From: Leptospira chreensis
Lineage (GTDB): Bacteria; Spirochaetota; Leptospiria; Leptospirales; Leptospiraceae
Direction of reading: 5' to 3'
Assembly (NCBI RefSeq): GCF_016919165.1
Contig: NZ_JAFFPS010000033.1
Location: 49,423-113,422, forward strand
Length of the DNA: 64,000 nt
The stretch's first letter is position 1. Every line of letters begins with the position of its first letter. The position numbers were made by a program, and so were the translations under genes. The notes under the pieces were generated by a model. The model did not search any database. It had not been told where the DNA came from and was given only the letters and a program-made list of their open reading frames with translations. Positions 27,849-38,537 of this stretch are shown one piece after another.

Positions 27849-30800
27849 TTAAGATTTGTGCTCATATTTTAAGGGAAATTTAATAGTAAATTTTGTCCCA
27901 TTATTTCTATCTATTTGAATTGTTCCTCTGAGTTGTTTTACGAGAATTCGCAGTAGCTCCAGACCGAATCCAGTTGAGGATTCTAGATTGATACTTTCAG
28001 GGATTCCAATTCCATTATCACCGTAAATACACGTTATTTGATTATCTATTTTTTTGATTTGTAGAGTTATTTCCCCTTTGGAAAAGATTTTAAAAGCATA
28101 TTTCATGGAATTGGTAACCAACTCATTTAATATAATCCCTAATGTGGAAATCATTCCTGCAGTCAGCGAAATCTTTTCTAATTGAATTGATTTAGACACC
28201 AATTTTCCTTCGGGGAAAATGCCAATAATCTCTCCAATCAAATCAGGAAGATATTCTGAGACATCAATTTCTACAGAATTCCTTGATCTGTAGAGTTTAT
28301 CATACAAAGTCATCATACTCTGAACTCTACAAGATGCGTCCACTAAGATACCTTTCATATTGACATCGGATTGGGCATCTGCTTGTAAATTTAAAATTCC
28401 ATAAACAGTCCCCATGTTATTTTTAATGCGATGGTGCACTTCTTTGAGGATAATTTCCTTTTCCGATAATAAATTTTGAACTTCCGTTAAATGTATATCT
28501 AATGCATCGTTTATATTCCTTAATGCAAATTCTAAGTCTTTGGTTTTGGTTATATTTGTAAATGTGATTACGAGGCCAAGAATTCGATCGTCAATTGTTC
28601 GGTATGGCATTATCTTCGCTAAATACCATATTTTTAAAGTAGATTGAATTTCAATTTCTTTGTAGAGTAAAGTTTCTAATACTTCCTTTGCATCGTTAAA
28701 AAAATCAGGATAGTCTAGTTTGCTTCCTAGATCCATGATAGGACGTCCAATATCACTAGGGATCATATTAAAGACTCGTGAAACCTGTTTTGTATACCTT
28801 CTGATTCGTAGCTCCTTATCTAGAAATATCGTCGCTACATCCGTTCCATCTAATAAGTTTTTAAAGTCATTGGTAATTAGAATATACTCATCTATTTTGT
28901 TTTGTAATTCTATATTAACTGTTTGTAACTCTTCATTTAAACTCTGCATTTCTTCTTTGGAAGAGGTTAGTTCTTCATTTGTTGATTGCATTTCCTCATT
29001 GGTAGATTGTAATTCTTCGTTTGTGGATTTGAGCTCTTCTTCTGATGTTTGCATTTCTTCAATAGTAAGTTGTAGTTCTTCCTTGGTTCTTTGAAGTTCT
29101 GCTTTCAAAACTAAAATTTGAGAGTGTTGTTTGTTTTTTATTTCTTTGTTGTTTTCTTTTTCTATTGGAATGAGAGTCGGAACATCAGCAAAAACTACCA
29201 AAAATAAACCTGACAATGTATCGGGTTTTTCTATTTTCCGAATGATTACATCCACTAAAACAATACCCGAATTAAGAGTTATTTTTAAGCTTTTTAATGA
29301 GATGGGGTCCGTTGACTTTATTGCCTTTCTGAATGCAATGATGATTTCATGACGTAAACCTTCTCTTGCCATAATAAAAATATTTAAGATCGCTTTGCCT
29401 GCAGCAGGTTCCAAGTATTTCCCAGTTTTCCCTGTAATATATAATATATCCCCTTTTTCATTAGTGAGAATGCTTGCAGGACTATATTCTCGAAGGAGGA
29501 TTGTGTCTGTTAAAGATTGAATGTTTGGTTCTGATTCTTTGATTTTTATTATATCGAAATTTGTAAACTTATCTGATTTGAAAGAAGTTGGAAAATCCAA
29601 TTGTTCGTTTCTGGAAGAAACTAGGTTCTTCGTAAAGATTTTTAATTTTGAATCTACAGTTCTGAAAAATTGGTTTTGGCTTCCTAATGTTTCTGCTGTA
29701 CCAAGAATGAGGTATCCTTCTGGCTTTAAACAATATCTAAATAATCCTAATACTTTCCGTTGTAGGTTCGGTTCCATATAGATTAGCATGTTTCGGCATG
29801 ATATAAAATTGAGTTTTGTAAACGGAGGATCTTTGATGATGTCATGATTTGCGAAAATTACTAATTCTCTAACAGACGGATTGATGCGATACCCACCTTC
29901 AATTTTTGAAAAAAATAAGGTCAGTCGTTCTGAAGAAACATCTTTTTCTATGTTAGATTGGTATATGCCTTGTCTTGCTTTGGTGATTGCATCTTCGTCT
30001 AAGTCTGTAGCAAAAATTTGGAATTTAACATCGCGATACTTTTTTTCTTTTGTTTTTGATTCTAAAAAGATGATTGCAAGACTGTAAGCTTCTTCACCTG
30101 TCGAACAACCGGGAATCCAAATTCTAATGATATTTTCAGTGTTTTTTTCGAATACATCATCGACTAAAAGTTTTTCAATATTTTCCCAAACTTCTTTATC
30201 TCTGAAAAAATGAGTGACTCCGATTAAAATTTCTTTAAATAAGAATAATAGTTCATCTGGATTTTCTGTTACAAATTTTTCGTATAGTTGAATATTTGTT
30301 AAATTAAGAAATATCAATCGTCTTTCAATTCGCCTGAACAGAGTATTGTTTTTATAATTAGTAAAGTCATGGCCTGACTTCTGTTTCAATAATAATTGAA
30401 TGACTTTTAAAGATTTTATGGAATCCTCAGATGAAAGGTCTGATGTTTTTTTTTCTGGTTGAGATTCTAAAAAATACCTTAGTTCTGTAGCTAACTCATC
30501 GGGAGAGGCAATGAAATCAGCATTGACTGAGTCGATTGCATTTAATGGCATTCCATCGAATTTTGCAGTTGTAGGGTCTTGGATAAATGTAAATCCATTT
30601 TCATTTCTAATCGACTGTAATCCAACTCCACCATCGTGTCCCATTCCTGAAAGAATGATACCTACACTTTTTGTTTTAATGTCTTTGGCCAATGAAGTTA
30701 AAAATAAATCGATAGGTAAACGGAAACCTCTAGCTTCTATTGGTTTTGAGAGTGTGAGGATTCTGTTTGCGATTGTTATCGATTTATTGGCTGGCAAAAC

Positions 30801-31034
30801 ATATATTGTATTTGGTTTTACTTTTACTCCATCAATGGCAGCATACACTGGTAACGGCGTATAACGTTGTAATATTTCAGGGATCATCCCTTTGTGATCA
30901 GGATCTATATGTAAGATTACTACAAAACAATATCCTGTATCTTTAGGTAGATGTTTGAAAAATAATTCTAAAGCCTCTAATCCACCGGCGGAGGCGCCAA
31001 CACCAATCACAGGAAAGTCCATTGGGGTCTGCAT
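27849..31034 (-). CDS. CheB-CheR-PAS-histidine kinase fusion
   Basis: A 1061-residue chemotaxis-like signalling protein. The CheB methylesterase (1-190) has S in VGASAGG, H in LHIDPDH and D in GMGHDGG. The CheR methyltransferase (about 210-480) has IWIPGCSTGEEAYSLAI. A long heptad coiled coil follows (about 630-710, repeated STNEEL/STNEEM), then PAS domains (about 710-850). The HisKA_2-type kinase has KEIILKEVHHRIKNNM, and the ATPase domain GFGLELLRILVKQLRG. It is 5 bp downstream of the GH130 gene and is the last of a three-gene operon. It has no receiver domain and presumably signals to an unlinked regulator. Confidence 0.92.
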   Translation of the reverse strand: MQTPMDFPVIGVGASAGGLEALELFFKHLPKDTGYCFVVILHIDPDHKGMIPEILQRYTPLPVYAAIDGVKVKPNTIYVLPANKSITIANRILTLSKPIEARGFRLPIDLFLTSLAKDIKTKSVGIILSGMGHDGGVGLQSIRNENGFTFIQDPTTAKFDGMPLNAIDSVNADFIASPDELATELRYFLESQPEKKTSDLSSEDSIKSLKVIQLLLKQKSGHDFTNYKNNTLFRRIERRLIFLNLTNIQLYEKFVTENPDELLFLFKEILIGVTHFFRDKEVWENIEKLLVDDVFEKNTENIIRIWIPGCSTGEEAYSLAIIFLESKTKEKKYRDVKFQIFATDLDEDAITKARQGIYQSNIEKDVSSERLTLFFSKIEGGYRINPSVRELVIFANHDIIKDPPFTKLNFISCRNMLIYMEPNLQRKVLGLFRYCLKPEGYLILGTAETLGSQNQFFRTVDSKLKIFTKNLVSSRNEQLDFPTSFKSDKFTNFDIIKIKESEPNIQSLTDTILLREYSPASILTNEKGDILYITGKTGKYLEPAAGKAILNIFIMAREGLRHEIIIAFRKAIKSTDPISLKSLKITLNSGIVLVDVIIRKIEKPDTLSGLFLVVFADVPTLIPIEKENNKEIKNKQHSQILVLKAELQRTKEELQLTIEEMQTSEEELKSTNEELQSTNEEMQSTNEELTSSKEEMQSLNEELQTVNIELQNKIDEYILITNDFKNLLDGTDVATIFLDKELRIRRYTKQVSRVFNMIPSDIGRPIMDLGSKLDYPDFFNDAKEVLETLLYKEIEIQSTLKIWYLAKIMPYRTIDDRILGLVITFTNITKTKDLEFALRNINDALDIHLTEVQNLLSEKEIILKEVHHRIKNNMGTVYGILNLQADAQSDVNMKGILVDASCRVQSMMTLYDKLYRSRNSVEIDVSEYLPDLIGEIIGIFPEGKLVSKSIQLEKISLTAGMISTLGIILNELVTNSMKYAFKIFSKGEITLQIKKIDNQITCIYGDNGIGIPESINLESSTGFGLELLRILVKQLRGTIQIDRNNGTKFTIKFPLKYEHKS

Positions 31035-31039
31035 TGTTT

Positions 31040-32512
31040 TTAGTTTTCCTTGCCATTATTAGTCGTTAATTTTTCTAGAAGTCGTTTGAGGTTAATTTTT
31101 GCAAAACTGATAGAACGATCAGACATTGCATAGGGTAGTATCAGATCTCCACCATTAATAATACTTCCGCAACTATATACTACGTTTGGTACATAACCTT
31201 CCCGTTCTTTCTCATTTGGTGCGAGTAATGGTTCAGACAGCCTTCCGATTACAATTCTCGGATTTGATTTTTCTAATAAAAATGCTCCAATCGAATACTT
31301 CCTCATTGGGCCGACGCCATGAGTTATGACCAACCATCCTTCTTCTAATTCGATGGGAGATCCACAGTTCCCAAGCTGTATAAATTCCCAAGGGTAAGTC
31401 GGTTTCAGAATTAATTCTTTTTTATACCAAAAATGCAAATCATCGGAAAACATAAGGAATAAGTTCTCATTGTCTTGTCTGGATAACATCGCATATTGGT
31501 TGTTAATTTTTTTTGGGAATAGTGCCATCCCCTTGTTTTTTACTTCAGGTCCATAGAGTGTGCTCACTTTAAAGTGCAAAAAGTCTCGGGTTTCTAAAAG
31601 TTGAGGGAAAATAATCTTTCCATCGTAAGCTGTATAGGTTGCATAATAAGTATGATTTCCATTGTCTTCGATGAAATCAACAAATCGAGCATCTTCAATA
31701 CCATTACTTTCAGAAGGAGAGTGAGGGAAAATGATTCGTTCTGAGAGCAATTGCTCATTGTCATATTGAATCTCATAATTCGATACAGCTAAAGAGAGAA
31801 TCCCATTGGCAATTAATTTGTTTTCTGTAGTGTTGGTTTTTATATGCTTATCGAGGATTGATTTTAAATCCTCGATTGTAAAATGTGGGTTTAATAAGTA
31901 TAGGATATTGATAGAAAAATCGGTAAGTAAATTAAGTTCGGACAATTTTCTTTCGAACATTTTTTTCTCATAAATGGGATTTGATATATTGTCTGAAATG
32001 GATACATATTTAGTTGGATTTGTTATGGTGATTTGATTTTTCGAATCTACGATTCCCGATCTAAATGTAATTGATGATATATGTCCTTCTCCTGTTGCAC
32101 GAAGACTCATAATGAATCGTCTGGAACCTGGTGGAAGATTTGTTTGGTCTTTATCCCATATAATAGAAGGATTAAATAATGCCGCTGATTCGAGAGAATA
32201 TTCCTGAGTGAAGTAGGCACCAATGAGCAGTTTTCTTTCTTCGGAAAGAAAGTGATCGGTTAATAGATATTTTTTTATCTGCTCAAATCTTTGTAAAAAG
32301 AATTTTTTTAATCGTTTGTGCCTTTCTTCAAAGGCACTCAGGAGGATATTAATTTCACTTTCTACTTCAGTTTCGCTAAGAGTTTGGATCCTTCCTAAAA
32401 TTTTTATGATTCTTTCTTCCGGTTCAATGATGAGCGGTCGGTATAGAACTCTACGAAAATCAGGAATCAGTTCCACTCCAGTTCGAATGAGTTCTAGGCT
32501 TTGCGAATTCAC
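31040..32512 (-). CDS. GH130-family beta-mannosyl phosphorylase/hydrolase
   Basis: A 490-residue five-bladed propeller protein with the GH130 motifs GIEDARFVDF, TYTAYDG, NKGMALFPKKIN, NCGSPIELEEGWLVITHGVG and GYVPNVVYSCG. It starts with GTG (MNSQSLELIRTG). GH130 enzymes phosphorolyse or hydrolyse beta-mannosidic bonds, either from mannogen-type storage glycans or from glycan chains. It has no signal peptide, so it is intracellular. It is placed between a GT4 glycosyltransferase (38 bp upstream) and a chemotaxis-type kinase. Confidence 0.87.
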   Translation of the reverse strand: MNSQSLELIRTGVELIPDFRRVLYRPLIIEPEERIIKILGRIQTLSETEVESEINILLSAFEERHKRLKKFFLQRFEQIKKYLLTDHFLSEERKLLIGAYFTQEYSLESAALFNPSIIWDKDQTNLPPGSRRFIMSLRATGEGHISSITFRSGIVDSKNQITITNPTKYVSISDNISNPIYEKKMFERKLSELNLLTDFSINILYLLNPHFTIEDLKSILDKHIKTNTTENKLIANGILSLAVSNYEIQYDNEQLLSERIIFPHSPSESNGIEDARFVDFIEDNGNHTYYATYTAYDGKIIFPQLLETRDFLHFKVSTLYGPEVKNKGMALFPKKINNQYAMLSRQDNENLFLMFSDDLHFWYKKELILKPTYPWEFIQLGNCGSPIELEEGWLVITHGVGPMRKYSIGAFLLEKSNPRIVIGRLSEPLLAPNEKEREGYVPNVVYSCGSIINGGDLILPYAMSDRSISFAKINLKRLLEKLTTNNGKEN

Positions 32513-32550
32513 TTACTGTGTCCCTATAAATGAATCAGGATAATTTATAT

Positions 32551-34806
32551 TCATATATTGCTTTTGGAGCTTAGGATATTATCCTCAAGTCTCATCTCTA
32601 ATAAACTTTGTAAAAATGCCAGCGTCGATTCTGCACCTTGGTTTTCATTCATTCTATTCGGATGTAATCCATCCCGACAACCACCTGTAGCTGGATCATA
32701 TAAAGACACTTTTAAATCATTTCTTCCTAGAAACCATTCGAAGGCTCTTACGGATTCTTTTTTCCACACTTGATCTTTTGTAATATGATACGCTTCAATC
32801 GAAGCAGAAACCATCGTTTGCGCTTCCACAGGTTGTTGGTCAAATCGGGCATGTTGTCCCTTGCGCGTATAAAATCCGTTAGTTCCGATGGGTATAAAAT
32901 GTCCATCTTCGACTTTTGCTTTTTGTAGACTCGATAGCCAAGATAGACTTTTTAATCCAATGTCTATCATCTCTTGATTTTGCATTGATTTTCCTGAGAC
33001 AAGCAGGGCATGAGGTAGAATTGCATTGCAGTAACTTAATGATTGTTCAAACCATAACCAGCCGGTTGTGTTGTTTTCGTGATGGAGTTTTAAAATCCGG
33101 TTTGCTAGTTCTTCTTGAACGGCCTTCGCCGGCTTATCATCTTTGAATCGTTTGAAATATTCATTGAGACCTAATATCGAAAATGCCCAAGCTCTGGGGC
33201 TTTGCATTGACAATGTGGATGGGAGTGCATCTTCAAATAATCTACCAGCAATAGTTGGTAATTTTGTGAGAGATCCGATTCCTAATATAGTTCCTAAGGC
33301 CATAATAGACCTTCCATGGCTGTCTTCAGATCCAGAATCTTCTAACCAGTTCCTTTGATAGTCCATAAAATTTCTGAATCTTTTGGTTTTGGTGTTATAA
33401 GCATACCATAAAAAGGCTAAGTAACGATAACTCAATTTGTATGTGGTTTCGGAATCTAAATCTTCAATTAGCTTACAAACGATTAAAGCCCGTGCATTAT
33501 CATCAGTAGTATAACCTTCTCCATAATTGGGTAATGTAAAAAAAGCATGTTGAAGGATTCCTGTGTCATCGGTCATATGTTCCAAATGTGTTAGTTTTAA
33601 AATTGGAAATTCAATTGGAGGGGTATTCTTTAATTTAATATTGAATCCTAAAGAGGATAAGTATCGTTTTTCTTCACGCGCTAACCGAAATGATTCCATG
33701 TACCGTAGTGAAACTTGAGACCAAATCATACTGCGTGCATATAGATATGCTCTTTTTCTCATCGAATGACGAGCTGCTTCATTTTCTAACAAAAAGATTA
33801 CTTCTTTTCCTAATCTTTCGTGATCGTGGAACGGAATTAATATACCTCTATCATTAGCTAACATTTCTTCTGCATACCAATACGGCGTTGATATAATTGC
33901 TTTTCCTGCGCCTAATGTGTAGGCGAGAGTCCCAGAAACAATTTGGTTTGGTTCTAAGTAAGGAGTGATGTAAATGTCTGTAGCACCTATGAATTCGGTT
34001 AATTCTCTTTGGCTAACAAACTTATTATAAAAAAGTACATTACCCTCAACTTTATTTTCTCTGGCTAGTAACTGTAAGGAAATTCTGTATGCCTCTCCCT
34101 CGTTTCGTAGTATTTGTGGGTGAGTGGCACCAAGGATAATATAAACAATGTTAGGAAATTTTTTTATAATTTTTGGTAAAGATAGGATTACGTTTTCAAA
34201 TCCTTTGTTAGGTGAAATAAGTCCAAAGCTCATGAGGACTATTTTGCCTTCGACCCCAAATAAGTCTTTGTGAAAGTTTGGATCAACAAAGGGTACGTCT
34301 GGAATCCCATGTGCAATGATGTCAATTTTATCGGTTTGGATATTATAAACGGATTTTAGGATTTCAGCTCCCTTGGCACTCATAACCACGATGCGGTCTG
34401 ATAAGGAAATTAATTGTTCCAATACATTGCGTTGGTCTGGATCTGGTTCTTTTAGAATTGTATGTAAGGTGGTGACAATCGGCATATGTAAATCTCGGAG
34501 TAATGAGAGTATGTGGCTTCCCGCTCTTCCGCCGAAGATTCCATACTCAAATTGGAGAGAAACTATATCGACATTGTTGTTATTTAGAAAATCTGCAGCT
34601 CTTAGATACGAATTTAGATCTTTTTCTTTTAATTCAAAACAAACTCGATTTGGGTATGCATAACCTGCTTCAATATCATTTACTGCGATTGCGATACAAG
34701 AAGTATCCTGAAATTGTTCGGAGAGTGATTCACATAGGTCTGTTGTGAAGGTGGCAATACCACATTGTCTGGGAGAATAGTTACCTATAAAGGCAACCCG
34801 TTTCAT
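32551..34806 (-). CDS. GT4 glycosyltransferase fused to a six-hairpin-like domain
   Basis: A 751-residue cytoplasmic protein. Residues 1-385 are a GT-B glycosyltransferase of family 4 (GIATFTTDLCESLSEQF, MSFGLISPNKGFENVILSLPKI, TLAYTLGAGKAIISTPYW). The C-terminal half (about 400-740) resembles an (alpha/alpha)6 toroid (HAFFTLPNYGEGYTTDDNARALI, SEDSHGRSIMALG, HARFDQQPVEAQTMV). GT4-GH130 pairs of this type are seen in other bacteria and suggest turnover of a mannose-containing glucan or glycoconjugate; the product is unknown. It heads the operon with GH130 and the CheB-CheR fusion. Confidence 0.85.
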   Translation of the reverse strand: MKRVAFIGNYSPRQCGIATFTTDLCESLSEQFQDTSCIAIAVNDIEAGYAYPNRVCFELKEKDLNSYLRAADFLNNNNVDIVSLQFEYGIFGGRAGSHILSLLRDLHMPIVTTLHTILKEPDPDQRNVLEQLISLSDRIVVMSAKGAEILKSVYNIQTDKIDIIAHGIPDVPFVDPNFHKDLFGVEGKIVLMSFGLISPNKGFENVILSLPKIIKKFPNIVYIILGATHPQILRNEGEAYRISLQLLARENKVEGNVLFYNKFVSQRELTEFIGATDIYITPYLEPNQIVSGTLAYTLGAGKAIISTPYWYAEEMLANDRGILIPFHDHERLGKEVIFLLENEAARHSMRKRAYLYARSMIWSQVSLRYMESFRLAREEKRYLSSLGFNIKLKNTPPIEFPILKLTHLEHMTDDTGILQHAFFTLPNYGEGYTTDDNARALIVCKLIEDLDSETTYKLSYRYLAFLWYAYNTKTKRFRNFMDYQRNWLEDSGSEDSHGRSIMALGTILGIGSLTKLPTIAGRLFEDALPSTLSMQSPRAWAFSILGLNEYFKRFKDDKPAKAVQEELANRILKLHHENNTTGWLWFEQSLSYCNAILPHALLVSGKSMQNQEMIDIGLKSLSWLSSLQKAKVEDGHFIPIGTNGFYTRKGQHARFDQQPVEAQTMVSASIEAYHITKDQVWKKESVRAFEWFLGRNDLKVSLYDPATGGCRDGLHPNRMNENQGAESTLAFLQSLLEMRLEDNILSSKSNI

Positions 34807-35309
34807 AAATTGCCAGCTGTCTTTGCGAATCTATCCTGATTTAATAAGTTATTTTTTGTTATTGGTGTCATCGTTTGGTTTCAATCTTTCTATTCGATTG
34901 AAAGTCCTTTTGTTTATATTTGATAATTCTAGTAAGAGCGAGTTCGAAGTGATTCGTGAATTTTTATTCCCCCTTAATCATTGGAGGATCCCTTTATACA
35001 GTCTTTTAGTATCTAACACAAGATATTTGATGTTCTGGTGTGGTTGGTGCCAGAGTTGGATTGGTTTATAACCTAACAATTGATAAGGAATTGATAAAAA
35101 ATAATTTGCAAGATAATTATTGATTATTTCAAATATTAATCATAAAGAAGAAAATATTTTGTGAAATTGTTCTTCGTTTGTAGCTTTTGTATAAAAAGTA
35201 CTAGTACTTGTGAGTTCCTTCTAGCTGTTTTAGGGTAAAAGACCTGAATCTGCCATTTGGTTCGTTATTCATATTCCCAGTAAGTTTAAGTTAGATGTTT
35301 GGTGGAGTT
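34807..35309. other. Intergenic region, about 500 bp, between two minus-strand signalling operons
   Basis: No convincing gene; an 82-codon plus-strand frame at 34823-35071 lacks family features. A perfect 14-bp palindrome AAGTACTAGTACTT lies at 35196-35209. The region must hold the promoter of the GT4 operon and the end of the 35310 transcript. Confidence 0.5.
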
Positions 35310-38300
35310 TTATAAATCCACTACGACAAGTGTTATGTCATCATCGGGAACAGTTTTTCCACAAAACTCTTTGACATGTTCTAAAAGGCCATCCGCAAAA
35401 AGATCAGCCGACCGGTTTTCCGAATTTTCTACTATATAATCACCCAATCGTTCTTCCCCAAACATATCTCCTGCAAGATTTCTTGCTTCAGAAATTCCAT
35501 CCGTGTATAAAATGACTCGATCACCCGTAGCGAACGGAAGATCCAAAATTTCGTCAGGAATTTCCGGAAAACAACCAAGGATCCTGCCTCTTGGTCGAAC
35601 GAGTTCTACTTTATTGGTTTTCCTTCTATAAAAGGCAACGGGTGGATGGCCCGCACTTGCATAAAGAATGCGTTTATTTTCTAAATCAAAAAACAAATAA
35701 CAAGCGGTTACGAATTGTTTGTGAATGGAATCTAATAGAAGTTTGTTGATTCTTTTTAATACTTCGTTAGGTCGTTTGGAAACGTGTTTTTGTAGGTTAA
35801 ACGCCATTTTAAACATAGCCGCAACAATGGCTGCCGGAATCCCGTGACCCGATACATCGGCAATGACAACACCTAAACTATATTCGTCGGGAGTATGAAA
35901 ATCAAAATAATCTCCTCCAATGGCTGTCATCGGATTGTATCTGGAAACTATCGTTGCTCTTCCACCAGTTGGCGGATTGAGTGGAAGAGAAGAGTCTTGG
36001 ATTTTTTTTGCCAGTTTGAGTTCTGCTTTGATACTCAAATAATCTTCTTTTTCTTCTACAGCAGATTTTAAAAGTATGAGTGTGTTCACCCGAGCCAGAA
36101 GTTCTCTTTTATCAAAAGGTTTTCCTAAATAATCGTTGGCACCCGCTTCCAACCCAGAGAGCACATCTTCAATTCGATTTTTGGCCGTAAGCATCAAAAT
36201 TGGCATTTCATAGATGGAATATGATTCCCTTAATATTTTACAAACCTGATATCCACTCATCTTGGGCATCATAATATCCAAAAGTACTAAATCTGGTTTT
36301 ATTTCATGTGCAACAGTCAGCGCGGTCGGACCGTCCAAAACGGGAATTACATTAAAACCAGATCCGCTGAGTTGGATTTTTAATACTTCTAAGTTGATGG
36401 GATCATCATCAACGGCAAGGATTGTAAGATTACGGTTTAAGTCTTTCGAAAGATTGTAAGTTACTTCTACTCTTTCGATATACGATTGTTCGACGATAAA
36501 GTTTCCGCGAAGGTCTTCTTCGAGGAGCCAACGATCGGCTAATGCCACTTCTTTTTCAGTTTCTTCTCGTTGGAAACCGGTCTGTCCATTCGCAAGTGGT
36601 AGAGTGAATCGAAAGGTTGATCCTTTGGCTAGTTCTGATTCTACAGATAATGTTCCTGTATGGAGTTCCACAAGGTTTTTTGTAATGGAGAGTCCAAGAC
36701 CAACTCCACCGAAGTTTCGTGAGATACTGGAATCAACCTGAGCAAACGGTGCAAAAATTCTTCTTTGGTCTTCTATGGAAAGTCCAATTCCAGTATCGGT
36801 AATGGATACTTCTAAGTAATCCACGATTCCATTGATTGTTGGTTTGGCATTGATTCGAATGTTTCCCGATTCGGTAAATTTAATTGCATTGCCGATCAAA
36901 TTAAAAAGGATTTGTTGGATTTTATTTTCGTCACCAAACACCAAAGGGGTATTGTCGGAAATTTCACTAACGAGAGAGATTTCTTTTTCTTTTGCCGCAC
37001 GTTCCAAAAGTGCGATCACCGTATCTACTGAAGGCTGAATTGCGAGAGTGATGGGAAAAAGATTTAATTTTCGATTTTTCATCATGGAAAAATCGAGTAG
37101 GTCATTGACTAAACCGGAAAGTCTTTTTGCAGAGGAGATAATAAGGCTTAGGTTTTTAGATACACCTGCTGTCACCGTGCCCATATTACCTTCTAACAAA
37201 GATTCGGTGATTCCGATGATACCGTTGAGTGGGGTTCTTAGTTCATGCGAAGTATTGGATAAAAATTCATTTTTCATTTTATCCAAAGATACTAACTCTT
37301 CGTTCTTTTTCTCTAGTTCCCCTTTTAATTGGTTTGTAACTTCATAGAGTTTGGCAAACCGGATGGATAGAGCAAAGGATAAACTGAGAGTATAAATGAG
37401 GAATCCTTCCGAGATCGACCGATCTAAGACAGATACATAAACTTGCAGGTAACTTAAGATGGAAAATAGCGCCGTGGTTCCAAGGGCCACTTGTCCAAAA
37501 AAAATAATGATTGCACCTGGTTGTTTGTTTTTGACTGCAAAGTAGTTGAGACCAAATGCATAGATAAGTTCTAATATGGACAAAATACTACTAATGTTGA
37601 GTGTGTATTTTGAGTAGAGATCCATCACAAAGGGATGGAAGGTAAAAAAGGGAACAAGTCCAATTCCAAAATGAAACCATAAAATTCCTTTTACAACCCG
37701 AGAAGGTTTGTGTTCGGAAAATTCTAGAAAGAATAGGGTTCCAAAAACACCGATTAAATTTAGAGCTGGGTGGAATAGGAAATGGTTGAACCAAAAATTA
37801 TCCCAAACGAAGTAAGGAAGGGAAAGGTTGCCGAAGGTGGTAAGACCCGCAAGACTTGCAAAAAAGAAATAAATTAAATAAGCACGTTCTCTTCGACTTC
37901 GTAACCAGAGGATCAAACAATACAATGCGGAATATAAAAATGCAAAACAAGTGGCAGAATTCCACATGATGTATTTATAGAACTTAGCACTGATTCGGTT
38001 CGATTCTCCTAAATAGAATTCAGAGTTTACAAATCCACCCCAACCTACATCATCCGCAACTCGAATGGCAATTGTATTTTCTTTATCTAAATGAATGAGC
38101 CCTGCTGGAATTTGATAAACACTGATCATACTGCTTTTTTTAAGGATTTCTCCCGAGTTGGAGATTTGACCTGTTTTGCCAACAAGGATTCCATTGATAT
38201 AAATTTCATGAGCATCTGCTATGATGGGTGTGAGAATACTAATATTCTGATTTTGAAATGTTTTTGATACTTGGAATGAATGTCTGTACCATCCCACCTG

Positions 38301-38537
38301 AAATCCAGATATACCTGAATTATTCCATTGTGCGGGAATGGGTAAGTGGTCCCAGTTTGTGTCGACAAAGTCTTTTTGTGCTTGGGAAAGATCGTCCACA
38401 GGATGGAACTTCCAAAGGCCAGAAAGCGAAAGGAGTTGGTTCGGATCTTCCAGTTGGAAGGGAGACTCGTTTGGACTTGCAAAGATGGGGGAAAGGCTTA
38501 GCGAAAAATAGATAACTAATAGGTAGCAAATTTTCAT
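35310..38537 (-). CDS. 7TMR-DISM hybrid kinase / receiver / SpoIIE phosphatase
   Basis: A 1075-residue signalling protein with a Sec signal peptide. A galactose-binding-like extracellular domain (30-185) is followed by seven TM helices (about 195-395). The kinase core has EFLSNTSHELRTPLNGIIG and an ATPase domain with GGVGLGLSITKNLVELH. A receiver domain follows (VDDDPIN, phosphoacceptor in LVLLDIMMPKMSG). The C-terminal SpoIIE/PP2C phosphatase has AIGGDYFDF, VIADVSGHGIPAAIVAA and PDDDITLVVVDL. Such fusions commonly antagonise an anti-sigma-factor kinase, but no such partner lies nearby. Monocistronic in appearance. Confidence 0.92.
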   Translation of the reverse strand: MKICYLLVIYFSLSLSPIFASPNESPFQLEDPNQLLSLSGLWKFHPVDDLSQAQKDFVDTNWDHLPIPAQWNNSGISGFQVGWYRHSFQVSKTFQNQNISILTPIIADAHEIYINGILVGKTGQISNSGEILKKSSMISVYQIPAGLIHLDKENTIAIRVADDVGWGGFVNSEFYLGESNRISAKFYKYIMWNSATCFAFLYSALYCLILWLRSRRERAYLIYFFFASLAGLTTFGNLSLPYFVWDNFWFNHFLFHPALNLIGVFGTLFFLEFSEHKPSRVVKGILWFHFGIGLVPFFTFHPFVMDLYSKYTLNISSILSILELIYAFGLNYFAVKNKQPGAIIIFFGQVALGTTALFSILSYLQVYVSVLDRSISEGFLIYTLSLSFALSIRFAKLYEVTNQLKGELEKKNEELVSLDKMKNEFLSNTSHELRTPLNGIIGITESLLEGNMGTVTAGVSKNLSLIISSAKRLSGLVNDLLDFSMMKNRKLNLFPITLAIQPSVDTVIALLERAAKEKEISLVSEISDNTPLVFGDENKIQQILFNLIGNAIKFTESGNIRINAKPTINGIVDYLEVSITDTGIGLSIEDQRRIFAPFAQVDSSISRNFGGVGLGLSITKNLVELHTGTLSVESELAKGSTFRFTLPLANGQTGFQREETEKEVALADRWLLEEDLRGNFIVEQSYIERVEVTYNLSKDLNRNLTILAVDDDPINLEVLKIQLSGSGFNVIPVLDGPTALTVAHEIKPDLVLLDIMMPKMSGYQVCKILRESYSIYEMPILMLTAKNRIEDVLSGLEAGANDYLGKPFDKRELLARVNTLILLKSAVEEKEDYLSIKAELKLAKKIQDSSLPLNPPTGGRATIVSRYNPMTAIGGDYFDFHTPDEYSLGVVIADVSGHGIPAAIVAAMFKMAFNLQKHVSKRPNEVLKRINKLLLDSIHKQFVTACYLFFDLENKRILYASAGHPPVAFYRRKTNKVELVRPRGRILGCFPEIPDEILDLPFATGDRVILYTDGISEARNLAGDMFGEERLGDYIVENSENRSADLFADGLLEHVKEFCGKTVPDDDITLVVVDL

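Noticed and set aside
28921..29094. Short tandem-like repeat (STNEEL/STNEEM codons)
   Set aside because: It is the heptad coiled coil inside the CheB-CheR fusion, a usual feature of the family, not a DNA repeat element.
34823..35071. An 82-codon plus-strand frame in the 35-kb intergenic gap
   Set aside because: No family features, no clear SD, and composition typical of non-coding AT-rich DNA.
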